Of a stretch of DNA of 64,000 nt, positions 44,487 through 53,712 are shown piece by piece. The number at the start of each line of letters is the position of its first letter. Positions within the stretch are counted from its first letter, which is position 1. The notes under the pieces are model-generated. The model ran no database searches. It had not been told where the DNA came from and saw nothing but the letters and a program-made list of their open reading frames with translations. The stretch spans positions 4,774,001 through 4,838,000 of the forward strand of contig OY762511.1 of the NCBI GenBank assembly GCA_963665925.1, read 5' to 3'. The DNA comes from G963665925 sp963665925. GTDB taxonomy: Bacteria; Bacillota; Clostridia; Peptostreptococcales; Acidaminobacteraceae. Both the position numbers and the translations under genes were made by a program.

Positions 44487-46008
44487 AAATCACATCCATC
44501 CATGTACCATCACGATATTCAACAACACCGATCACTTTGTCTGAGTATGGGATTTCAGCTGGCTCTCCAACGATGTCCTTGGCCTTTTGAATTAGCGCCT
44601 CTACGGTTACTGTCTCAATGCCTGCCTTAGCAAAAGCTTCCTGAAGGTCCGTCCTATCCGGATGTACCGCTATCCCCCTGTCTGTTACAAGAACATCAAC
44701 TGAGGAACCCGGTGTGATGACCGTCTGAACCTGATCGACCACTGTAGGAATTCTACCTCTGATCAGCGGTGCTACAATAACCGTCATTTTCGCACAAGCC
44801 GCTGTATCACTGTGTCCTCCAGAGGCACCCATGAGAACGCCATCTGAAGCTGTCATTACATTTACGTTGAAGGCCTTGTCAATTTCAAGCGCACTCAAAA
44901 TGACAATGTCCAATTTATTGGTAACGCTTCCCTTGGTATGCGGATTTGCATATTGTGAAGCCGTAATTTCATGATGGTTCTTATTCTTTCCAATGGACTG
45001 TGCAGCCGCAAGGTCAAAACACTGTACATCGAACAAGTGCTCAATGTAGCCTGCCTCATGGAGCGCCACCATTGGTTCTGTAATCCCACCGAGCGCAAAG
45101 CGCGCCTTGATACCGCGCGTATCCATATGATCCTTCAGGAATCTGGAAACGGCCAGTGCCGCACCACCAGAACCCGTCTGGAAGCTGAAGCCTTCACGGA
45201 AGTACTCGGAAGCCTGAATGACCTCAGCCGCTTTTTTGGCGATCAGAAGGTCTTTGGGATTCTTTGTAAAACGTGTTGCGCCAGTGGAAATCTTATTCGG
45301 ATCGCCAATCTGCTCAACGCTGACAACAAAATCAACCTGTTGCTGCGTAATGCTTGCTGGCATATTTGGGTAGTCTGCAAGCTGGTCGGTAATGACCACA
45401 ACCTGATCTGCATATTCTGCATCAACCAGTGCATAGCCCAGAGACCCGCAAATTGTGTCTCCAAACATGCCGTTGGCATTTCCGTAAGCATCCGATGAGG
45501 ATACGCCTAGAAACGCAACGTCTATTTTCAGGTCACCGGATTCAATGGCACGGGCACGTCCGCCGTGCGATCGAATCACGACCGGTTCATCCATGAGTCC
45601 GGCAGAAATTGCCTGGGCAAGTTCGCCCCGCAGTCCGCTCGTATGGATCTTTGTGATCACACCAGACTCAATGTGCTTTATCAGGGGAGCATGTACCGAT
45701 GATAGGGAACTGGATGCTATGGTAATATCCTTGTAGCCCATCTTGGCGATTTCATCCATCACATTGTTGAGAATGTAGTCGCCACCTCTGAAATGATGAT
45801 GGAAGGATACGGTCATGCCATCCTTGAGCCCAGACTTGATGATGGCATCTGAAATGCCCTCACAAAGCTTTTCATCACCGGGTCTGACAACTTTGTTGAG
45901 AACGGCAGTCTTTCTTCCAGTCGGATCTACACCCTTGCTGCCAATAAATTTTTTTCCGTCTTCCCTAAGACTGCATGCGACTTCTTGTCTATGAGACCAT
46001 GGCTTCAT
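44452..46008 (-). CDS. citF: citrate lyase alpha subunit (citrate CoA-transferase)
   Basis: A 518-residue CitF. It exchanges the acetyl on the CitD prosthetic group for citrate. Conserved stretches are DGMTVSFHHHFRGGDY, TSGLRGELAQAISAGLM, SHGGRARAIESGD and ASGGHSDTAACAK. The length is normal for CitF. It overlaps the end of citE by 20 bases. Confidence 0.96.
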   Translation of the reverse strand: MKPWSHRQEVACSLREDGKKFIGSKGVDPTGRKTAVLNKVVRPGDEKLCEGISDAIIKSGLKDGMTVSFHHHFRGGDYILNNVMDEIAKMGYKDITIASSSLSSVHAPLIKHIESGVITKIHTSGLRGELAQAISAGLMDEPVVIRSHGGRARAIESGDLKIDVAFLGVSSSDAYGNANGMFGDTICGSLGYALVDAEYADQVVVITDQLADYPNMPASITQQQVDFVVSVEQIGDPNKISTGATRFTKNPKDLLIAKKAAEVIQASEYFREGFSFQTGSGGAALAVSRFLKDHMDTRGIKARFALGGITEPMVALHEAGYIEHLFDVQCFDLAAAQSIGKNKNHHEITASQYANPHTKGSVTNKLDIVILSALEIDKAFNVNVMTASDGVLMGASGGHSDTAACAKMTVIVAPLIRGRIPTVVDQVQTVITPGSSVDVLVTDRGIAVHPDRTDLQEAFAKAGIETVTVEALIQKAKDIVGEPAEIPYSDKVIGVVEYRDGTWMDVIYGVERSGDTNS

Positions 46009-46888
46009 TTAGCATCGCCTCCTTATCTATTCCTGCCAGTTCCAGAACACGCTCAGCGCGTTCTACAATTGGCTTGTCTACCATTTTTCCATTTACGGAG
46101 ATAACACCAGAACCGTTCTTCTCCGCCTCGATGATTGCATATATGACCTGCTGAGCCTCACTGATTTCATTTTTGCTTGGCGCATATAGGGCATGTACAG
46201 GATCAACCTGTCTCGGATTGATGACCGATTTACCATCGAATCCAAGTTGTTTAATCAGCTTGACTTCGTTGATGAAGCCTTCCATATTGTCAACGTCCGA
46301 ATAAACCGTATCCAGCGCCGCTATGCCTGCCGCACGTGCTGCCATCACAATCTGGCTTCTCGCAGCAAGAATCTCAATGCCCTCTGGCGAACGTTTTGTT
46401 TTCATGCTTGTTACGTAATCTTCTGCGCCTATGGCGATCCCAATAAGACGCTTAGACGCTGTCGCGATTTGATAAGCATTCATGGCACCTAGAGGGCTCT
46501 CAATTGCCGCCATCATTTTCGTGCTTCCCACAGTTTTGCCAAAACGCTCTTCACAGGCTGCAATGGCAACTTCTGCCTCATGAACATCCTCTGCCGTGTC
46601 TGTCTTTGGAAGTCTGATTACATCAACACCGGCCTTGACCATGGCTTCAATGTCCTTGTGTCCGTATTCTGAACTGAGGGAATTGATTCTCACGACAACT
46701 TCTATATCTCCGTAGTCGAAGTTCGATACAGCATGAAACACCATGAATCGCGCCGAGTCCTTTTCTGAAAGAGACACTGAGTCTTCAAGGTCAAACATCA
46801 GTGAATCTGCACCATATATACCTGCGTCTGCCAGCATGCCAGGATTATTTCCCGGAACATACATCATTGTTCTTCTTAAGCGTTCCAT
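45989..46888 (-). CDS. citE: citrate lyase beta subunit (citryl-ACP lyase)
   Basis: A 299-residue HpcH/HpaI-fold lyase. Near the N-terminus is RRTMMYVPGNNPGM, then LMFDLEDSVSLSEKDSAR, RINSLSSEYG, and the metal and substrate site IGAEDYVTSMKTKRSPEG. It cleaves citryl-ACP to oxaloacetate and acetyl-ACP. The ATG at 46888 has GGGAGG upstream, within the end of citD. Confidence 0.96.
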   Translation of the reverse strand: MERLRRTMMYVPGNNPGMLADAGIYGADSLMFDLEDSVSLSEKDSARFMVFHAVSNFDYGDIEVVVRINSLSSEYGHKDIEAMVKAGVDVIRLPKTDTAEDVHEAEVAIAACEERFGKTVGSTKMMAAIESPLGAMNAYQIATASKRLIGIAIGAEDYVTSMKTKRSPEGIEILAARSQIVMAARAAGIAALDTVYSDVDNMEGFINEVKLIKQLGFDGKSVINPRQVDPVHALYAPSKNEISEAQQVIYAIIEAEKNGSGVISVNGKMVDKPIVERAERVLELAGIDKEAMLNEAMVS

Positions 46889-47184
46889 GCTTGTGCAACC
46901 TCCCAATCAATACTCTCATTGTCAGATGCTCTAAAGAGGGCTGTCTGAACTCTAGAGACAATTGTCGCGTCAAGGGCGCCTCTGTCATTTACACTGACTT
47001 CCGCACCTTGTACATTAAAATCCTCAAGGGTTTTCAGAACAACTTTTTCAATGATATGTCCGAACTGAACCTTTACCGGACTGTTGATGGTCACTTTATT
47101 CTGCACGCCTTCTGTAGGCCGGACATACACCTGTACATCACTTGATTCCATAGTCCCTGCCATAGCAGGTCTTAAAATTTTCAC
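46876..47184 (-). CDS. citD: citrate lyase acyl carrier protein (gamma subunit)
   Basis: A 102-residue CitD. The N-terminus AGTMESSDVQVYV carries Ser14 at the position known to hold the phosphoribosyl-dephospho-CoA arm. The length is normal. The start is GTG at 47184 with AAGGG upstream. It overlaps citE by 13 bases. Confidence 0.95.
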   Translation of the reverse strand: MKILRPAMAGTMESSDVQVYVRPTEGVQNKVTINSPVKVQFGHIIEKVVLKTLEDFNVQGAEVSVNDRGALDATIVSRVQTALFRASDNESIDWEVAQAWNA

Positions 47185-47200
47185 CTAAACCAACCCTTCC

Positions 47201-48247
47201 CTAGATACGCTTTGCCAAATGCGCCTCTCTTTTGATTCTTTCTATAACATCTGCTGCCGCTTCTGAAAGCAGATACGCTTTAGTTGTTTTCGGAACGAGC
47301 TCAAGTGCCTTCTCAAGCTCTCCCATTCCTATGAACCGCCTCACTTTGGATGCACTCACGATCTCACCTTCAACCGCTTTTCTAGGAATAATCTTCACTT
47401 CAATCTCAAACCGGGACAATACCTTTTTCAGTGTCCTATTATAGGCTTCTGTCGTTGGACTATAGGGTTCCTCGCCCAGGAATCTTTTGCTGATTCCAAA
47501 ATGTCTGGCTATTCTTTGCGCAAACACGGTCGCATCAACCTCTGTATGGATGTCCACCTTGTCATTGCCTTCGTCAAGAAAGTAGGAAGGAAATGTTGCA
47601 CTGCTGACCATATAAGGCCCGCTTTCCAGTACTGTCACATTTTCAAGATGGTCTGTTCCTGCCTGTACCAGCTCAAGTCTGTCCTTTGCCGGAAAGGTTG
47701 AAAGGTCTTCGCTGACGACAAATACGAAGAGGTGATCCACTTCACCAGCTGCTGTTTCAATAAGATACTGATGTCCGAGGGTGAACGGATTGCAGTTCAC
47801 GACAACCGAACCGATTGTGCCGTGTACATCAGGTCTTTCTGCTGCTGTTTCGAAAAACTTTTCTATACCGCTTTTTCTATTTTCAAAGAGTGCAACATAA
47901 TCTGTCTCACATATCTTGTAAAAGCCCAAGTTCCCAAATGTAGTTTCATTGCCAGGCTTTGTGTAGATAAACAGATGATCTTGCCCCATTTGAAATGCCT
48001 GACCCATCACTTCTGAAATCATTTTTCCAATCAGGTTGCTTCCCCTGTAGCTCTCATCGACTGCCAGCATTTTGATAATCTGGCCGCGTAGCGCCCCTGT
48101 TGCTACAATTTTCTCCCCCGACTTGCCAGAAAGCAGAATATCTGTCGGCAACTCCAGAGCCAGTCCATGACCCTTCAAAAATGCGCTTATCTGCTCTAGC
48201 GCTTCACTGTCCATTGTGAATACACGTTCAATTCGTACGCTGTCCAT
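47201..48247 (-). CDS. citC: [citrate (pro-3S)-lyase] ligase
   Basis: A 348-residue CitC. The N-terminal third is a GNAT-like domain (AVDESYRGSNLIGKMISEV). The C-terminal two thirds are a nucleotidyltransferase with VVNCNPFTLGHQYLIE (HxGH-type) and a later SASKVRRFI. It acetylates the CitD prosthetic group using ATP and acetate, activating the lyase. The ATG at 48247 follows GGGGAGGG; an upstream in-frame codon does not. It lies 16 bases before citD. Confidence 0.95.
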   Translation of the reverse strand: MDSVRIERVFTMDSEALEQISAFLKGHGLALELPTDILLSGKSGEKIVATGALRGQIIKMLAVDESYRGSNLIGKMISEVMGQAFQMGQDHLFIYTKPGNETTFGNLGFYKICETDYVALFENRKSGIEKFFETAAERPDVHGTIGSVVVNCNPFTLGHQYLIETAAGEVDHLFVFVVSEDLSTFPAKDRLELVQAGTDHLENVTVLESGPYMVSSATFPSYFLDEGNDKVDIHTEVDATVFAQRIARHFGISKRFLGEEPYSPTTEAYNRTLKKVLSRFEIEVKIIPRKAVEGEIVSASKVRRFIGMGELEKALELVPKTTKAYLLSEAAADVIERIKREAHLAKRI

Positions 48248-48298
48248 GTGCCCTCCCCTAGACCTTTCCATACTGCTTACCGACAGCCCTATAAACGA

Positions 48299-48346
48299 AA
48301 AAGGTCAGCATACAGACCGTCTAATGACAATCTGAATGCTGACCTT
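48299..48346 (-). terminator. terminator between citG and citC
   Basis: Eleven-base arms AAGGTCAGCAT/ATGCTGACCTT are followed on the minus strand by TTTTTCG. It separates citG from citCDEFX although all run the same way. Confidence 0.8.
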
Positions 48347-48390
48347 ATTTAAGACTTGATACTTCAGTTCTTAAAAACTGTCAGGTTATT

Positions 48391-49233
48391 CTATTTTAAA
48401 TATCCCTCAAGCATGGCCATGAATATGGCTACTGCAAGCAAATCTGCCGATCCGCCGGGACTGATATTTCTCTCAATAAACATTGCATCAAGCACTTCCA
48501 GCTGTCTGAATGCGTCAAGCTGACGCATGCCACCGGAATCCAAAAATCCTGTTGCACGAATCTGAACCTGCTTAAGGGTTTCAAAGTCATGCCGCGAAAG
48601 GATATTGCTGTCTTCACAAGTGGTCATAAGCGCTACAAGCATTTGCAGACAAAGTGCATTTGCGCCAAGTTGCATCGACCTGAAAACAGGAACTGCTGTG
48701 CTTAAAACCGTCTGATACCCCGACTCAACTTCACCCCTTATGCCCTTGATGCCATAAGTGTGATAGAGCCGTTCTCCAGCTGTGCTGGACCTCGACGTAG
48801 CCAGTTCTGCTTCTGAAATGCCCGATGTCATTTGGGAAACGATTTCCGAAAGTTCTTCAGAACACGGCCGTTTTCCATCATGAATCGACACATAATAGGA
48901 CGCAGCTGCAACGAGTACACCCATGTTGAATATCATTCCCTTATGGGTATTGATACCGTCAGTGGCATTAAACATAGCTCTCTCCATGTCCATGCCGATT
49001 GGTCTAATGCTGTCAAACAACGCCCGGAGTGATTCCGTTCGCCACTTACCAGCGTAATCGGCAATTTTATGAAGGCCCTGACTGAGTGCTGCCGCACTGG
49101 CCATAAATGTGTAAAAATCCATATCACTGTGTGCGCCGGAATTGTTTCTGTCAACAAGTCCAGGTTTTGGGGTCACACTAACCTCGTACAAAATAGCACG
49201 CATACCCAGAGCGGCGATTTCATCGCTTCTCAT
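48391..49233 (-). CDS. citG: triphosphoribosyl-dephospho-CoA synthase
   Basis: A 280-residue CitG/MdcB protein making the citrate lyase prosthetic group precursor from ATP and dephospho-CoA. Hallmarks are YEVSVTPKPGLVDRNNSGAHSDMD near the N-terminus, TDGINTHKGMIFNMG, and the C-terminal FIERNISPGGSADLLA. The length is typical. CGGAGGTGAAC precedes the ATG. It is first in the cit cluster with its own promoter and terminator. Confidence 0.95.
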   Translation of the reverse strand: MRSDEIAALGMRAILYEVSVTPKPGLVDRNNSGAHSDMDFYTFMASAAALSQGLHKIADYAGKWRTESLRALFDSIRPIGMDMERAMFNATDGINTHKGMIFNMGVLVAAASYYVSIHDGKRPCSEELSEIVSQMTSGISEAELATSRSSTAGERLYHTYGIKGIRGEVESGYQTVLSTAVPVFRSMQLGANALCLQMLVALMTTCEDSNILSRHDFETLKQVQIRATGFLDSGGMRQLDAFRQLEVLDAMFIERNISPGGSADLLAVAIFMAMLEGYLK

Positions 49234-49275
49234 TGTTCACCTCCGGGATACGGTATACTGTACTGATTCAAGTAC

Positions 49276-49304
49276 ATTGTAATGTTAAGACTTTGTTATG
49301 TAAA
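49276..49304 (-). promoter_or_regulatory. sigma-A promoter of citG
   Basis: On the minus strand TTTACA (49299-49304) and TACAAT (49276-49281) are 17 bases apart, about 40 bases before the start codon. Confidence 0.65.
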
Positions 49305-49364
49305 GTATTTTTTGTGTATTTTTCGATTTTCGTCCCTTTGTAATTATTTGAAAAGTCGCTTTCA

Positions 49365-49373
49365 TGTTATGAT
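49365..49373 (+). promoter_or_regulatory. extended -10 promoter of the AbrB-family gene
   Basis: TGTTATGAT lies 67 bases before the start codon. A TTGAAA upstream is too close (14 bases) to be a normal -35. Confidence 0.4.
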
Positions 49374-49439
49374 GGTTGCAGGTTTCACCTCATTCAGATT
49401 TTTTTAGAATTCTTATAAACTCTTGGAAGGATGACATTC

Positions 49440-49934
49440 ATGGATATCTTACTCACGCTTCTCATCGCCGCCGCAGGTGGCATCATCGGACTCAAACTTA
49501 AAATTCCCGCCGGTGCACTGGTCGGCGCAATGCTTGCCGTCGCGTCCGTGAAAATCTTTTCCGGCCGTGGCGAACTGCCCTATACCTTCAGAATCATGGC
49601 CCAGATTGTCGTTGGGGGTATGCTGGGACTCAACTTTTCCATGGATACCATACACGGGCTAAAAAATCTCATGTTCCCCGCTATCATTGTCGTCATTGGC
49701 CTTACGCTATTCAGCGTGGTCCTCGGATTCACGCTGTCCAAGCTGACTGGCATGGATCTTACAACGGCGCTTTTCAGCGTCTCGCCTGGGGGGCTTACGG
49801 ATATGACCCTCATATCCGGCGCCTATGGTGCCGATACACCTACGGTCGCCCTGCTTCATCTCATGCGCCTGCTCACTGTCATTACAATTCTGCCGACAAT
49901 CATCGGCGCCCTTATGCGCACCGTACAGGCATAG
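49440..49934 (+). CDS. AbrB-family membrane protein, single half
   Basis: A 164-residue protein with about five hydrophobic segments. It has the AbrB/ammonia monooxygenase-like pattern AAGGIIGLKLKIPAGALVGAMLAVA near the N-terminus and FSVSPGGLTDMTLIS near residue 117. The family usually has two copies of this unit in about 350 residues; this gene encodes one, so it may dimerise. The function is unknown. The ATG at 49440 is preferred to one at 49431, which directly abuts the GGAAGG ribosome binding site. Confidence 0.85.
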   Translation: MDILLTLLIAAAGGIIGLKLKIPAGALVGAMLAVASVKIFSGRGELPYTFRIMAQIVVGGMLGLNFSMDTIHGLKNLMFPAIIVVIGLTLFSVVLGFTLSKLTGMDLTTALFSVSPGGLTDMTLISGAYGADTPTVALLHLMRLLTVITILPTIIGALMRTVQA

Positions 49935-49964
49935 GCCTCAGTAAAAAATTGCATACAAACGTAA

Positions 49965-50010
49965 AAACACCTCAGAACAGTCATTCACTGTGCTGAGGTG
50001 TTTGTTTTTT
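49965..50010. terminator. bidirectional terminator
   Basis: The stem AAACACCTCAG/CTGAGGTGTTT is followed by GTTTTTT on the plus strand and by a TTTTTAC tail on the minus strand, between convergent genes. Confidence 0.85.
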
Positions 50011-50011
50011 C

Positions 50012-50755
50012 TTATAAGACCTGGGACAAAAACTCAATCGCCCTCGGATTTTGCGTCTTGTTAAAGACTTCATCCGGTGTCCCTTTTTCAGCAATGACAC
50101 CGTCATACATGAACCAGACGCGATCGCTTACTTCTTTGGCAAATCCCATTTCATGCGTGACAATCACCGTTGTCATTCCTGAAGTTGCCAGGGACCGAAT
50201 AACCTCCAGAACCCCCTTGACCATTTCAGGATCGAGGGCGCTTGTCGGTTCATCAAACAGGAGGACTTTGGGATCCATTGCCATCGCGCGGACAATTGCA
50301 AGCCTTTGTTTCTGACCACCTGACAATTTACGCGGATATACATGGGCCTTGTCATCCAGACCAACTTGTGTGAGCAGGTCCATAGCCTTCTTCTCTGCCT
50401 CTTCCTGTGTCATGATTTTGTTGAGCACAGGTGCAGCCGTAATGTTTTCGAGCACTGTCATATGGGGAAAGACATTAAAATGCTGGAATACCATCCCCAT
50501 TTTCCGTCTGTGTATTGTAGCATCCACACTTTCATCCATAATGTCCACACCTTCAAAGTTGACTTCACCCTTTGTCGGTATTTCGAGCAAGTTCATACAT
50601 CTAAGCAGTGTGCTCTTGCCACATCCGCTTGGACCGATAATGGATACCACTTCATTTTCCATTATATGCTCATTGATTCCCTTGAGTACTTCAAGATCTC
50701 CAAAATACTTATGCAGATCCACCAGTTGTATCAGCGGTTTATCAAGCATTGGCAT
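50012..50755 (-). CDS. polar amino acid ABC transporter ATP-binding protein
   Basis: A 247-residue GlnQ-type ATPase. It has Walker A GPSGCGKST, signature LSGGQKQRLAI, Walker B VLLFDEPTSALDPE and H-loop IVTHEMGF. The start overlaps the end of the permease gene by 14 bases, with GGGAGG upstream. It energises uptake of a polar amino acid or derivative together with the adjacent permease and binding protein. It is the last gene of the M20-SBP-permease-ATPase operon. Confidence 0.96.
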   Translation of the reverse strand: MPMLDKPLIQLVDLHKYFGDLEVLKGINEHIMENEVVSIIGPSGCGKSTLLRCMNLLEIPTKGEVNFEGVDIMDESVDATIHRRKMGMVFQHFNVFPHMTVLENITAAPVLNKIMTQEEAEKKAMDLLTQVGLDDKAHVYPRKLSGGQKQRLAIVRAMAMDPKVLLFDEPTSALDPEMVKGVLEVIRSLATSGMTTVIVTHEMGFAKEVSDRVWFMYDGVIAEKGTPDEVFNKTQNPRAIEFLSQVL

Positions 50756-51401
50756 TCATCCTCCCTTCAAGTACCTTCATACCTCTTGAAAGCGTAAGCG
50801 TAATGATCAGATAAATCAGACCTACAATGATTAGTGGCTCAAGCCCAAGGAAAGTATTTGACTGTACTGTCTTAAACGCAGTCATCAGTTCACCGACAAA
50901 GAATATTGAAGCAAGTGCTGTTTCCTTGATCATGACGATAAACTCATTGCCAAGTGCCGGCAAAATGTTCTTGACTGCCTGAGGTAAAATGATCTTTCGC
51001 ATGATGTTAAACTCTGAAAGACCAAGACTCAGAGCCGCCTCACGCTGCCCTGGATCTACCGCCTGTATCCCTGCACGAATACACTCTGCAACATAAGCGC
51101 TTGAGTTGACACATAGGGCAACGAGCGCACAGCTGAGACTGCTTATTGTTGGAAACAGATAGGGCAGACCTAGCCAGAAGAAGTAGAACTGAAGCAGCAT
51201 TGGCGTTCCTCTAAGAATTTCTATATACACCAGCGCAATCACTTTCAGCGGCTTGCGCTTTGACATTCTAACCAGCGCCACGATCGTTCCGAAAACCGTA
51301 CCAAGACAGATTGCAACAGCTGCAATCCAGATTGTGTTCCAAAGACCTGCGAGGAACACCATCCAGTACTTACTCAAGATGCGTATTATATTTGTGACCA
51401 T
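50742..51401 (-). CDS. polar amino acid ABC transporter permease
   Basis: A 219-residue HisM/GlnP-type permease. It has about five TM helices and the conserved GTIVALVRMSKRKPLKVIALVYIEILRG-like N-terminal region. The EAA loop is SAYVAECIRAGIQAVDPGQREAALSLG. Only one permease is encoded, so it probably forms a homodimer. AGGAGGAAGGCC precedes the ATG. Confidence 0.95.
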   Translation of the reverse strand: MVTNIIRILSKYWMVFLAGLWNTIWIAAVAICLGTVFGTIVALVRMSKRKPLKVIALVYIEILRGTPMLLQFYFFWLGLPYLFPTISSLSCALVALCVNSSAYVAECIRAGIQAVDPGQREAALSLGLSEFNIMRKIILPQAVKNILPALGNEFIVMIKETALASIFFVGELMTAFKTVQSNTFLGLEPLIIVGLIYLIITLTLSRGMKVLEGRMNANA

Positions 51402-51433
51402 GGCCTTCCTCCTAAATCATTCACGGTATGCAT

Positions 51434-51455
51434 GGCGCATATTCAATATGCTGCC
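51434..51455 (-). other. intercistronic stem-loop between binding protein and permease genes
   Basis: GGCAGCATATT pairs with AATATGCGCC on the minus strand with one bulged or mismatched position. It lies just after the binding-protein stop and has no T tail, so it may stabilise the upstream part of the message. Confidence 0.4.
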
Positions 51456-51464
51456 AATCATCTA

Positions 51465-52376
51465 TTACTGAGAAACACCCAGCTCTTTAGCTGCTGATGT
51501 CGCTTCATCCCACCACTGCGCATACAGCTGCTCTTCGTTGACTTTTGCAATTGCTTCATTGACAATCGATGTCAGATCGTCAGAACCTTTTGGACAAGCT
51601 ACTACAGTATGGTCCTCAGTGCCTTCAAACAGCGGCGTTGCCATTGACAGGTCTGCATTTGCTTCACAGAAGAGTTCGCCATTGTCGTACGATACCGCAA
51701 CAGCTTCAACCTTGCCCGACTGAAGTGCTAGAATCGCATTTTGAACACTGTCAAAGGGCTGTGGCTGCATATCTTTGATTTGCGCTGTCGCATACATTTC
51801 CTGAAGTGTACCCTTTTGGAAGCCCATGCGCTTGCCTGTAAACGAATCTAGAGAAGTGAACGTGTCTACTGTGTCTGTCTTGACTACGAAACCGTGCTTC
51901 GAATCTGTGTCACGGTAAGAATCACTCAGGTTCATCGCCTCAGCACGTTCTGCTGTGTAGCCCATACCTGAAATTGCCATATCATATTTTCCTGTTGAAA
52001 TCCCTGTTAGTACAGCGGTCCACTCAAGTGGCACGATTTCAAGCTCCACGCCGATTTCATCTGCAATATATTTAGCCAGCTCAACATCGGCACCCATATA
52101 CTGGTCTTGACCCGACTTACTGCTGTCAATGAACTCATATGGTGCGAAGTACGGCTCCATGATAACCTGAAGTACACCTGCCTCTTTGATTTTTTCAAGA
52201 CGTGTTTCTGCCTTTTTAGCTGTTTCCGTACTTGCAGGTGCTTCCGTGCTTGTCTCAGCCTTGTCTGCTGGTGCCTCACTGCTGCCTGCACATCCAGCCA
52301 GGCCGCCTGCCAAGAGCATTGAAACCATTGTCAGTGCTGCAATCTTCTTTAGCCCCTTAAAAAACTTTTTTGCCAT
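51465..52376 (-). CDS. polar amino acid ABC transporter substrate-binding lipoprotein
   Basis: A 303-residue family 3 solute-binding lipoprotein. The signal ends in lipobox LAGGLAGC with Cys near residue 29. A low-complexity Ala/Thr/Glu linker follows, then the binding fold (VIMEPYFAPYEFID, GMGYTAERAEAMNLSDSYRDT, GKRMGFQKGTLQEM). The ligand is unknown; co-transcription with an M20 amidohydrolase suggests an N-acyl or amide derivative of an amino acid (inference). GGAGGGAC precedes the ATG. Confidence 0.94.
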   Translation of the reverse strand: MAKKFFKGLKKIAALTMVSMLLAGGLAGCAGSSEAPADKAETSTEAPASTETAKKAETRLEKIKEAGVLQVIMEPYFAPYEFIDSSKSGQDQYMGADVELAKYIADEIGVELEIVPLEWTAVLTGISTGKYDMAISGMGYTAERAEAMNLSDSYRDTDSKHGFVVKTDTVDTFTSLDSFTGKRMGFQKGTLQEMYATAQIKDMQPQPFDSVQNAILALQSGKVEAVAVSYDNGELFCEANADLSMATPLFEGTEDHTVVACPKGSDDLTSIVNEAIAKVNEEQLYAQWWDEATSAAKELGVSQ

Positions 52377-52403
52377 AATAGTCCCTCCATTATTATCCGC
52401 TTA

Positions 52404-53588
52404 TTATTTGTATTTGATCTGTTCACGAAACGATTCGTCACAGATAACGTCAAGTGCTGTTGCTGCCATGGCTTTAGCGCCCTTATGCAGCAGTTCATAT
52501 GCAAACGCAGAGTTAGCCACATTTAAGAACTCGGCGTCATGGGTCTGCGCTGAACTGTAAGCCTGGGTACCCAAGTAGCCATAAACAGTCGGACATGCAT
52601 AGGAGACATTACCGATATCCGTACTCCCGGAATGATAAATATCTTCCTTTACAAATTCAGTCACACCCTGTGCGATCATATTCTCCCGCATTTTCTCCTG
52701 CAGTGCCGGCACGCCCTTGTAATCATAGAATGTATTTTTGGCCCGCTTCCAGCTTAGGGTTGTACCCGTCATCAGTTCAGCACCCTTGGCACAGTTGACC
52801 ACACGTTCAACAACATTTTCAAGATAGTCCTTATCTGCTGCACGTACAAACAGCTGCATGCTGCATCTGTCCGGTACTGTATTGCAAGCCGCTCCGCCTT
52901 CCATGATGATTCCATGAATACGCACATCCGACTTCACGTGCTGACGCAGTGCATTGATGCCTGCAAAAGTCAGCTGGCATGCATCCAGGGCGTTGATGCC
53001 TTCGTCAGGCCGCGCCGAGGCGTGTGTTGCAAAGCCCTTGAACTCAAACGTGACATCTGTACAGGCAAGCGCGACGCATTCCACAGCATTGTATTCTCCT
53101 AAATGAAGCTGAATTGCCACATCCAAGTCATCAAATCCGCCAGCTTCCATGATGTCAATCTTTCGACCGTCTGTTTCTTCTGCTGGTGTTCCAATATAGA
53201 CAATTTTCCCCTTGAAGTTCGGCTTGATTTTCTTAAGTGCCGCACAGGCTGCAAATGTACTTGCCGCAATCCAGTTGTGACCGCAAGCATGTCCATTTTC
53301 ATCTCTGTTTTCACCGTATCCGGGAAGTGCGTCATACTCTGCAAGAAAGCCTACCTTAGGCCCCTCGTCATCACCGAACTCACACCGGAATGCCGTCGGC
53401 ACGCCACAATAGGGGAATTCCACATCAAAACCAAGCTTTTCCATTTCCTCTGTGAGGAACTTTGCACTGAAAAATTCCTGGTCTCCCAGCTCTGGATTCT
53501 TGAAAATCGTATCACTTACAAATTCACCCAATTTGGCAATTTCGTCTTCTGCAATATACAGCTGTTCTTTTAAATCGACCACTTTCAT
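52404..53588 (-). CDS. M20 family amidohydrolase (AbgB-like)
   Basis: A 394-residue metallo-amidohydrolase. Metal-binding motifs are GHACGHNW near residue 103 and the acidic pair PAEETDG near residue 137. The dimerisation domain follows with FATHASARPDEGINALDA, and a late SGSTDIGNVS precedes the last His region. The layout fits the p-aminobenzoyl-glutamate hydrolase (AbgB) and N-acyl amino acid amidohydrolase branch. It is the first gene of an operon with an amino acid ABC transporter, so it may cleave what the transporter imports. AAGGAGG precedes the ATG. Confidence 0.92.
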   Translation of the reverse strand: MKVVDLKEQLYIAEDEIAKLGEFVSDTIFKNPELGDQEFFSAKFLTEEMEKLGFDVEFPYCGVPTAFRCEFGDDEGPKVGFLAEYDALPGYGENRDENGHACGHNWIAASTFAACAALKKIKPNFKGKIVYIGTPAEETDGRKIDIMEAGGFDDLDVAIQLHLGEYNAVECVALACTDVTFEFKGFATHASARPDEGINALDACQLTFAGINALRQHVKSDVRIHGIIMEGGAACNTVPDRCSMQLFVRAADKDYLENVVERVVNCAKGAELMTGTTLSWKRAKNTFYDYKGVPALQEKMRENMIAQGVTEFVKEDIYHSGSTDIGNVSYACPTVYGYLGTQAYSSAQTHDAEFLNVANSAFAYELLHKGAKAMAATALDVICDESFREQIKYK

Positions 53589-53712
53589 CGTCCGTGTTCC
53601 TCCTTGTCTCCATATGTATGTTTATGCAATTATTTTTGTGAAGCATATGAAAAATTGATGTTAACGACTATTTTAGTGCAGATTTATGCGCATCGTATAA
53701 ATATTATACACA

